From: Blastocatellia bacterium
GTDB lineage: Bacteria > Acidobacteriota > Blastocatellia > Pyrinomonadales > Pyrinomonadaceae
NCBI GenBank assembly: GCA_016789265.1
Contig: JAEUQK010000029.1
Span: 248,001 to 312,000, forward strand
Length of the DNA stretch: 64,000 nucleotides
Direction of reading: 5' to 3'
A model generated the notes under the pieces. That model saw only the letters and a list, made by a program, of their open reading frames with translations. It was not told the DNA's origin and made no database searches. Both the position numbers and the translations under genes were made by a program. The stretch's first letter is position 1. Every line of letters starts with the position of its first letter. This document shows positions 57,290 to 64,000 of the stretch, in pieces.

Positions 57290-58762
57290 ATGAAACAAGG
57301 CTGGGAAGCGGTGATCGGCATGGAGATCCATGCCCAGTTAGCAACGGCAACGAAGATATTTTGTTCGTGTGCGGTGGAAACAGGCGGCGAGCCCAATTCG
57401 AACACATGTCCGGTTTGTCTGGGCTTGCCGGGTGCTTTGCCGGTACTGAACGAACATGTTGTTGAACTTGGAGCAAAGGCTGCGTTAGCGCTTGGATTGC
57501 AGATACAGGAGACGTCGATCTTCGCCCGTAAGAACTACTTCTATCCCGACCTGCCAAAGGGTTACCAGATCTCCCAGTACGACAAACCTTTTTCCGCGAA
57601 TGGCAAGCTGAGAATAATGACGGCCGAGCGGGACGACCATGGACATGCGACCGAGTGGAAACCGATGGAGATCCACATTCAACGGATGCACCTCGAAGAG
57701 GACGCTGGCAAGAACGTGCATGAGGGATTGCCGGACGTGGACAAATTTTCCTACGTCGATCTTAATCGTGCGGGCACGCCGCTTGGCGAGATCGTGACAT
57801 CGCCGGATTTTCGAACTTCCTGGCAGGCATATGATTATGTAAATCACGTGCGCCGTGCGCTTCAATGGGTTGGAGCAAGCGATGCCGATATGGAAAAAGG
57901 GAATTTGCGTTGTGAAGCGAATGTCTCTGTTAGGAGGGTTGGCGAGACAACATTCAATAACAAGGTTGAGCTTAAGAATCTGAATTCGGTCCGGTTCATG
58001 CAGAAAGCGATCGAGTTTGAGATCGAGCGCCAGATCGCCGCGCACGAGGCGGGTGAACCTGTAAATCAGGAAACGCGGCTCTGGGACGAAAAGAATAACC
58101 AAACACGTGTGATGCGTTCAAAGGAGGACGCTCACGATTATCGCTATTTCCCCGAACCCGATCTGCAGCCCCTGAGGGTAACCACAGAATTCGTCGAAAA
58201 GATAAAGGCGCGTATGCCGGAAATGCCGGACGCGATGCGAAGCCGGTTCATTGAAACCTATCAGCTAGGTTATGCCGACGCGTCGCAGCTGGTTGGCGAC
58301 AAGAGTCTTGCAGAGTATTTCGAGACTGTCGCACGAATCACGGCAAATCCGAAGCTTGCGGCAAATTGGATTCTTGGCGAGTTTACCCGCGAGCTAAACA
58401 GTTCCGGCAAGCCAGTTTCCCAAAGCCTCACGAGTGCCGAAGACCTAGCCGAACTGATCGTTCAGGTCGAATCCGGGAAGATCAATAACAATCAAGCGAA
58501 AGAGGTCTTTGCCGAGATGTTTGCGACAGGCAAACCGGCCGCGAAGGTGATCGAAGAGAAAGGCTTCGAGCAGATCTCTGATTCGTCCGCCATCGAGAAG
58601 ATCGTTGATGAAGTGATCGCCGCCAACGATGCGAATCTCGCTGCGTACCGCGGCGGAAATGAAAAGCTATTCGGCTTTTTTGTAGGACAGGTTATGAAGG
58701 CTTCGCAGGGAAAAGCGAATCCGAAGGTGGTTAATGATATACTAAGAGCGAAACTCCGGTAG
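57290..58762 (+). CDS. gatB: Asp-tRNA(Asn)/Glu-tRNA(Gln) amidotransferase subunit B
   Basis: 490 residues. EAVIGMEIHAQLATATKIFC, CPVCLGLPGALPVLN, KNYFYPDLPKGYQISQYD and the RYFPEPDL box are GatB signatures; the C-terminal Yqey/GatB tail (about 345-490) binds tRNA. With GatA and GatC it amidates misacylated Glu-tRNA(Gln) or Asp-tRNA(Asn). gatA and gatC are not in this window. Confidence 0.97.
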   Translation: MKQGWEAVIGMEIHAQLATATKIFCSCAVETGGEPNSNTCPVCLGLPGALPVLNEHVVELGAKAALALGLQIQETSIFARKNYFYPDLPKGYQISQYDKPFSANGKLRIMTAERDDHGHATEWKPMEIHIQRMHLEEDAGKNVHEGLPDVDKFSYVDLNRAGTPLGEIVTSPDFRTSWQAYDYVNHVRRALQWVGASDADMEKGNLRCEANVSVRRVGETTFNNKVELKNLNSVRFMQKAIEFEIERQIAAHEAGEPVNQETRLWDEKNNQTRVMRSKEDAHDYRYFPEPDLQPLRVTTEFVEKIKARMPEMPDAMRSRFIETYQLGYADASQLVGDKSLAEYFETVARITANPKLAANWILGEFTRELNSSGKPVSQSLTSAEDLAELIVQVESGKINNNQAKEVFAEMFATGKPAAKVIEEKGFEQISDSSAIEKIVDEVIAANDANLAAYRGGNEKLFGFFVGQVMKASQGKANPKVVNDILRAKLR

Positions 58763-58800
58763 TTATACACAAGAAAATTCGGTCAGGTCGGTAAGGAAGT

Positions 58801-59778
58801 ATGCGATACCTCATTCTTTTCGCGATCCTTTGTATTTCCTGTTTGGCGGCATTGGGACAGACGCCGCAGTCCACGCCGCGTCCTCAATCTACACCTGCGC
58901 CAACGCCACAGCCGCAGATAACACCCCAGCCGATCAGGATGGGACAGCAGGCCGTCGATACCCGACGACTTCAGTCGTTTTCGCTGAATCCCTTGTCGGA
59001 ATCTGATCGTCTGGCCTCAAAGATCGTACAATTGCAGCGTCTTGTTGCCCCGCTATATCGCAAGCCGACGAGCAAGGAGCTCTTAGAAGTTGCCCCAAGC
59101 GGGGAAATGCTCGCGAAATATGCCGATCTTCTGCGGCAGCCGAACACAGGGATATTCAAGCTTGTGCCGGACACGGGCTGTGCGCCGAATATGAGGGTCG
59201 TGAGCGCCCGCGAGGATTGCCTTCGTTATTCGATGCCGGGGGCAGCTAATTCGTATTCATTCAGAACCGAAAATTATCGCATCAAGCATCTTGCGGACAT
59301 TACCTTTGACGGTGATGAGCTGACGGTAACCGGGCTGTTCATGCACGGTTTGGTCACAAAGCTGGGCGACCTGCCTATTGAATCGGTCGGTCTTTCGACA
59401 AACGGTCTGAAGTTTATCGTCGATTTCAAACCGTCGAACAGCGCCGACGATGTTCGGTTGATCGACGATAGTTTTGCCAAAGGCATCGAGGTGAAGGGAT
59501 TTCGATATGCCAAAGCTTCGCCGGCGGAAGAGAACATGACCTATGCGTATCGCGGGGTAGCGTATCGCGGAAAACTGGTTCGGTCTGCCGACGGCGTTAT
59601 GTATAACGAACTCGATTACGATAAACGAGAAGATGTGATAGTTGCGTTCAGGATCGTCGAGAAAGCGATGGATGGCAGCATCACGATCGTATGGAAACAG
59701 CTTGCCGAATATGAATCTCCGCGGATAAAGATGCCAAATCCGAAGGAAGACAAGAACGAGGCGGATGCAGGAAACTAA
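58801..59778 (+). CDS. Secreted hypothetical protein with a proline-rich linker
   Basis: 325 residues. A signal peptide (MRYLILFAILCISCLAALGQ) precedes a Pro/Thr/Gln-rich linker (about 20-45). The globular region (about 60-315) has no recognised family. It contains two cysteines (TGCAPNM, EDCLRYS) that could form a disulfide. The stop overlaps the SDR start by one base (TAATG), so the two are translationally coupled. Confidence 0.65.
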   Translation: MRYLILFAILCISCLAALGQTPQSTPRPQSTPAPTPQPQITPQPIRMGQQAVDTRRLQSFSLNPLSESDRLASKIVQLQRLVAPLYRKPTSKELLEVAPSGEMLAKYADLLRQPNTGIFKLVPDTGCAPNMRVVSAREDCLRYSMPGAANSYSFRTENYRIKHLADITFDGDELTVTGLFMHGLVTKLGDLPIESVGLSTNGLKFIVDFKPSNSADDVRLIDDSFAKGIEVKGFRYAKASPAEENMTYAYRGVAYRGKLVRSADGVMYNELDYDKREDVIVAFRIVEKAMDGSITIVWKQLAEYESPRIKMPNPKEDKNEADAGN

Positions 59779-60494
59779 TGGACCTAACGGGTAAAGCGGC
59801 CCTGGTCACGGGCGGTACAAAAGGGATCGGATTCATGATCGCCGAACAGCTTGTTAAGGCTGGCGCGGCGGTATTCATTTGCGGTAGAAACAAGACCGAG
59901 CTCCGCGATGCCGTTGCCAGTTTGTCCGCCCACGGGCCGGCCGGCGGTGAGATCTGCGATGTAAGAAATGAAGATCAGGTCCGGATGATGATCGCAGAGT
60001 GTGAGCGGCTCTTCGGAGGTGTCGATATTCTGGTCAATAATGCGGGCGTGGGGTTCTTTGGGAAAACCGTAGAAGAAACCTCTGGCGAAATGTTTCGGCA
60101 AACTATCGAAACCAATCTAAACGGGGTCTTCTATTGCTGCCGCTACGCGATTCCCGTGATGAAGAAACGTGGCGGCGGATACATCGTCAACATTTCGTCA
60201 CTTGCGGGGCAGAACGCGCATCCAAAGATGGCCGCATACAACGCCTCCAAGTTCGGGCTCAACGGGTTTTCCGAAGCGCTGATGCAGGAAGTACGGCAGG
60301 ATAATATTAAAGTCACTTACATTTGTCCGGGAAGCGTGAATACGGCTTTTGGCGGAGACAGTCCGAGCGATTCGAACTCATGGCAGCTGCAGCCCACGGA
60401 CATCGCGCAGGTAGTTGTCGATCTGCTTGAAATGTCAGACCGTGCCTTGCCGAGCAAGATAGAACTTCGGCCCAGCAAGCCGCCGATCAAGTGA
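59778..60494 (+). CDS. Short-chain dehydrogenase/reductase
   Basis: 238 residues. The nucleotide-binding TGGTKGIG (residues 11-18), NNAGVG, the catalytic NISS serine and YNASKFG (Tyr-x3-Lys) are all present, so it is a classical SDR. The Lys/Arg context (CGRNKTEL) suggests NADPH. The substrate is not evident. Its end overlaps the CheA-like gene by eight nt (convergent). Confidence 0.93.
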   Translation: MDLTGKAALVTGGTKGIGFMIAEQLVKAGAAVFICGRNKTELRDAVASLSAHGPAGGEICDVRNEDQVRMMIAECERLFGGVDILVNNAGVGFFGKTVEETSGEMFRQTIETNLNGVFYCCRYAIPVMKKRGGGYIVNISSLAGQNAHPKMAAYNASKFGLNGFSEALMQEVRQDNIKVTYICPGSVNTAFGGDSPSDSNSWQLQPTDIAQVVVDLLEMSDRALPSKIELRPSKPPIK

Positions 60495-63363
60495 TATTCC
60501 CCAGTACCTTGATAGTGTTGACCAGTTCCCGGTCGTCATACGGCTTTGTAAGGTACTGTGAAACCCCGCTTTCATAAGCCTTTTCGCGGTGTTTGTCGGC
60601 TGCACGCGAAGTGATCATCACAACTGGTATATTGTTGAAATTTTCGGAACGCTGGATCGAAGCGGCAAATTCATATCCGTCCATCCTGGGCATCTCTATA
60701 TCAGATAGAATCACTTTGGGAAGCGTTGAGGCCGCCTTCAATTGCTCGAGCGCATCAAGTCCGTCTTTCGCCGTGATCACATTCCAACCGGCATTTACGA
60801 TCACTTTTGAGGTCAGATGGCGCACGCTTGGGCTGTCATCAACGATCATCACAAAGATCTCTTCCGTCTCTGAACGCGGCGGCAATGCCGACGCCTTTCG
60901 TTCGATCTCTTTTCTTTTTTTCAATATTACTGATACGTCGAGAATCGGTACTAGCTGCCCGTTTCCGAGAATTGCCGCGCCAACGATGCCTTTGATCTCG
61001 TTCAGCGGGCGCCCGAGCGATTTGATCACGATCTCCTCGGTACCTGCGACCCCGTCGACCGAGAGTGCGATGGTTTTGTCCATTGCCTGGATCAACAGGA
61101 CATTTGAGCCGATGAGGTCATCTTTGCTTGTAGTGCCGTCGCCCAGATAACTTCCGAGTCTTGCTATCGGAAAAGCGGCACCGCCTAGTTCGAAGATGAA
61201 TTCATCACCGCTCGTTTTGACATTATTCTCGGTGAGTTCAGCTATATGGCGGATCTGTTTTAAAGGAAGAGCATAACGCTGCCGCCCGGCAACAACTAGC
61301 AGAGCTTTTGTTATTGCAAGAGTGAGAGGCATTCGTACCGTAAAGGTCGTGCCTTTTTGCGGCGTGGAGGAAATGGAAACTGATCCTTTTTGAGCTTCGA
61401 TGCTTTCCTTGACGATGCTCATTCCAACGCCTCGGCCGGCACTCAGATTCAACTTCTCGGCCGTGGAAAGCCCCGGAAGAAAGATCAGCTCCAGTGCCTC
61501 TTCGTCAGATAGTGCTCCGGCGGTTTCTGGGGCTAACAATCCCAAGGAAACTGCCTTTTCGCGAATTGCGGCCGGGTCGATACCGCGGCCGTCGTCCGAT
61601 ACTGTCAGGACGATGTGGGTCTCTTCATTTGTGACCACGACCTTGATAGAACCTGTCTCAGGCTTGCCCATGAGATGGCGTACATCCGGCGATTCGATCC
61701 CGTGGACCACAGAATTCTTCAATAGATGCATTAACGGCTCGATCAGAGAATCGAGGATCTGAGTATCGACCTCAAGATGCTGGTTAACGATCGTCAGCTC
61801 GGCTTTTTTCTTCTCCTCTTCACACGTCACACGTACGGCACGCTGGAGCCGCGATGCGAGCGAGTCGAACTCGACCATGCGGATCCGCATCAGCTTTTCC
61901 TGGAGGTCGTCGACGAGGCGGTGCTGTTCCGAAAAGAGAACCTCGAAGTTGCCCTTAAGCACGTCGAGAGCCGTATTGATCGCAAAAGTATCGCTTGAAG
62001 CTTCGGCCAATTCGCGGGTGGTCTGGTGAAATTCGGTGTATTGGTCGAATTCAAGTTCGTCAAAACCGGCTGGGAGATCGCTGGGCCGATTGGGGCGGCC
62101 GAACGGTGCGTTCAGGACCGTGCTTCGATCTGTACTCAGCATGGACGCTTCGAAATCAACTTCAAGTTTTGAACTAGTTGATTGCAGCCGACGGGTTGTG
62201 TTGTGAAGGTCTTCGATCTGGCGTTCGAGGTCGCGAATCCGCTGCTCGAATGCCGAACGCGAAATGATCATATCGCGAACAATGTTCACAAGTTCGTCAA
62301 GACGGTCGAGAGAAACACGAACAACGGAACGTGAAGGGTTCGTTTTCGATTGTGTCCCTTCGTCCTGCAGCATTGCAAAGACCTTTTCCGCGAGTTTGTT
62401 CTTTGAAATGAATGCTTCAGGTATCGGGATCGGGGTCGAGGTGACCGGTGTTTCTTCAGGGACAATCTCGACTGCCGCTTCGATCGTCTCTTCATTTATG
62501 TCAGACAACGCCGCTGCATCCGGTTCGTTCAAATGAGCAAGGACGCCATCGAAGTCGTAATACAGCTGCGAGATCTGGTGGAACAGTTCCTGCGAGTTTT
62601 CGCCTTTCGTTAGAGCTTTAAGGCAATTGGTCGAGACGTGCAGCAGTTCGATGATCCTCTGGTTAGAACCGCTGTTCGATTCAGCCAAACGGTCGAGGAG
62701 ATCTTCCACACGATGAGCTAATTCCGATAGCTGCTTCAGTCCCACGATCCCCGCCGAACCCTTAAAGGTATGAGCATTCCTTCTTATCTCCCAAAGAGAG
62801 TCTTTGTCGTTCGGTTCGTTTGCCAGCGTCTCAAGGCTTCGTTCCATATTGGTAAGAAGTCCTTCCGCCTCTTCTGCGAAGATCTCCAGAAGTTCGTCAT
62901 CTACTTCGAAACCTTCCAGCTCGGCCGTTTCTGAAGACTCGCCCGCCGGCTGCGTAGAAGTTGAAATATCAACAAAGGCAGGATCGGGGAGATTCAGCTC
63001 AAATTCGTCTGAGAAATCGACAAAGTCCTCAATATCGAGCGAAAAATATTCTTCGTCCAGGCTCGCCTTTAGAAGCGTAGTCTCTAGCTTGCCGATGAGT
63101 TCAAGCGACGTCTTAAATCGTTCGGGGTCGGTATTTCTCTGTGCCGCGGCTTGAATTTCCGTGTCTATCAGCGAGGTCAATTCGGCGATCTCCGACAACT
63201 CCAGGATCTGTGCTGAGCCCAAAATAGACTGAAGGTGTTCCGAGATCACGGCAAGGGCATCCGGTGAAAGCGATGCCTTAGTGTCGCTTGTTAGCCGAGA
63301 GCGTATTTCCGGCAGACGCTTCATCGCCTGGTCTATAAAAGCTGGGTAAAGAGAGGGGGCCAT
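60487..63363 (-). CDS. CheA-type hybrid kinase with Hpt, CheW and receiver domains (ChpA/PilL-like)
   Basis: 958 residues. The Hpt domain carries His198 in NAHTFKGSAGIVGL. Next come a dimerisation helix, the ATP-binding domain (HLLKNSVVHGIESPD; DDGRGIDPAAI), a CheW-like domain and a C-terminal receiver (VMIVDDSPSVR, phosphoacceptor Asp in LSDIEMPRMDGYE). This order is that of ChpA/PilL and other alternative-function chemosensory kinases. It starts six nt after the MCP stop. Likely output: type IV pilus or surface-behaviour control, inferred from the family. Confidence 0.93.
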   Translation of the reverse strand: MAPSLYPAFIDQAMKRLPEIRSRLTSDTKASLSPDALAVISEHLQSILGSAQILELSEIAELTSLIDTEIQAAAQRNTDPERFKTSLELIGKLETTLLKASLDEEYFSLDIEDFVDFSDEFELNLPDPAFVDISTSTQPAGESSETAELEGFEVDDELLEIFAEEAEGLLTNMERSLETLANEPNDKDSLWEIRRNAHTFKGSAGIVGLKQLSELAHRVEDLLDRLAESNSGSNQRIIELLHVSTNCLKALTKGENSQELFHQISQLYYDFDGVLAHLNEPDAAALSDINEETIEAAVEIVPEETPVTSTPIPIPEAFISKNKLAEKVFAMLQDEGTQSKTNPSRSVVRVSLDRLDELVNIVRDMIISRSAFEQRIRDLERQIEDLHNTTRRLQSTSSKLEVDFEASMLSTDRSTVLNAPFGRPNRPSDLPAGFDELEFDQYTEFHQTTRELAEASSDTFAINTALDVLKGNFEVLFSEQHRLVDDLQEKLMRIRMVEFDSLASRLQRAVRVTCEEEKKKAELTIVNQHLEVDTQILDSLIEPLMHLLKNSVVHGIESPDVRHLMGKPETGSIKVVVTNEETHIVLTVSDDGRGIDPAAIREKAVSLGLLAPETAGALSDEEALELIFLPGLSTAEKLNLSAGRGVGMSIVKESIEAQKGSVSISSTPQKGTTFTVRMPLTLAITKALLVVAGRQRYALPLKQIRHIAELTENNVKTSGDEFIFELGGAAFPIARLGSYLGDGTTSKDDLIGSNVLLIQAMDKTIALSVDGVAGTEEIVIKSLGRPLNEIKGIVGAAILGNGQLVPILDVSVILKKRKEIERKASALPPRSETEEIFVMIVDDSPSVRHLTSKVIVNAGWNVITAKDGLDALEQLKAASTLPKVILSDIEMPRMDGYEFAASIQRSENFNNIPVVMITSRAADKHREKAYESGVSQYLTKPYDDRELVNTIKVLGNIT

Positions 63364-63369
63364 AGCGTC

Positions 63370-64000
63370 TTAATTAAGGAACCGGTTAGCGTCTGTACCG
63401 TTCAGTGATTGATGGAGATCAACGGGAAGTTTGAATGGGGCAACAGAACTTCGAAGTTCCCTGGAGAGTTCGACGAGCGTACGCACCGAATCAGTCGCAC
63501 GCTTTGAGCCGTTCTGAACCAAAGCAGTGACCTCAGAGATACTGGCCATAGCGTTGGAAATGTCTTCAGAGCTTTTTGCCTGAAACTTGGCTGATTCTGA
63601 TATCGAGCGGAGAAGGTCGGCAAGCTTGCTTGAGATCTCTTCGATCTCTACCAGAGACCTGCCCGCTTTATCTGCCATAGCAGAACCAACGATCACTTCG
63701 CGGATCGTTTCTTCCATCGAGGCCACGACCTCATTGGTCTCGATATTGATGGTCTGTGTCAATCCGGCTATCTGCTGAGTAAGCTGATTTGAGCGGTCCG
63801 CTAGTCGTTCGACCTCTTCGGCGACCAAAGCGAATCCGTCGCCCGCAGTGTTGCCAGAACCCGCACGAAGCGAGGCGTTCAGGGCAAGAAGGCCGGTTCG
63901 ATCGGAAAGGTCGTCTATCAGCCCGGTTATCTGGCCGATCTCTTGAGCGCGTTCGCCAAGCTTTTTGATGCGCTTTGCCGTCTCCTGGACCTGAGATCGG
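63370..64000 (-). CDS. Methyl-accepting chemotaxis protein, 5' end beyond window
   Basis: About 209 C-terminal codons are visible; the gene starts outside the window. The hairpin tip and signalling helices are clear (ERAQEIGQITGLIDDLSDRT then GLLALNASLRAG, GFALVAEEVERLADRS). The usual NLLALNAAIEAARAGE tip is altered (GLLALNASLRAGSGN), as in PilJ-like receptors. It forms an operon with the CheA-like hybrid downstream. Confidence 0.9.
   Translation of the reverse strand, partial: RSQVQETAKRIKKLGERAQEIGQITGLIDDLSDRTGLLALNASLRAGSGNTAGDGFALVAEEVERLADRSNQLTQQIAGLTQTINIETNEVVASMEETIREVIVGSAMADKAGRSLVEIEEISSKLADLLRSISESAKFQAKSSEDISNAMASISEVTALVQNGSKRATDSVRTLVELSRELRSSVAPFKLPVDLHQSLNGTDANRFLN

Overview
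The window looks like chromosomal DNA of an Acidobacteriota member, most likely class Blastocatellia (Pyrinomonadaceae-like). This is inferred from gene content: long secreted proteins ending in FG-GAP/VCBS-type repeats (WG..GD.P.PGDYDGDGK.D.AV.RP), a fungalysin-type M36 peptidase, a COG1964/Tes-like radical SAM protein, DUF6624 and MacB-like transporters. No rRNA or marker phylogeny could be run. The only tRNA seen is tRNA-Pro(CGG). No CRISPR array and no intact insertion sequence were seen.

Layout. 1-9.8 kb: three large secreted proteins on the minus strand that share a C-terminal FG-GAP array (the first is cut by the window edge), plus a small lipoprotein. 10-21.5 kb: housekeeping and accessory genes (dinG, a LuxR-type regulator, queD-GNAT-MFS, a divergent LysR/DHA2-MFS pair, tRNA-Pro, DedA, pcm-surE, rpsU). 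21.5-33 kb: an accessory region with many scars. It holds DinB, CHAP, jellyroll-protein and NUDIX remnants, a secreted glycosidase-like protein, a RecA/RepA-like ATPase, and a type III restriction-modification locus whose mod gene has one in-frame amber codon. 33-37.7 kb: a Tes-like radical SAM gene behind a near-consensus sigma-54 promoter with upstream palindromes, then phosphohexomutase and an FtsB/DivIC-like gene. 38-44 kb: rmuC, a zinc-ribbon protein, a second RepA-like ATPase fused to an HTH, and a threonine dehydratase. 44-51 kb: a HEAT/beta-propeller exoprotein, an HDAC-fold deacetylase and a MacB-like ABC exporter. 51-56.5 kb: a vitamin B12 uptake locus (btuF-btuC-btuD, then a TonB receptor). 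56.5-64 kb: small exoproteins, gatB, an SDR, and a Pil-Chp-like chemosensory pair (MCP and CheA-REC hybrid) that runs off the right edge.

How genes work together. The B12 locus is governed by two cobalamin riboswitches. The first lies before btuF and ends in a transcription terminator. The second lies before btuB and ends in a P13-type hairpin abutting the Shine-Dalgarno. The radical SAM gene is a candidate for membrane-lipid crosslinking (membrane-spanning lipids), and its sigma-54 promoter implies control by an enhancer-binding protein that is not in this window.

The intergenic DNA is unusual. Several spacers contain degenerate short tandem words (for example aatgcgg, ccaagat, ccacgaa, gcgcaggtg). 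One such patch forms the peripheral stem of the first riboswitch.
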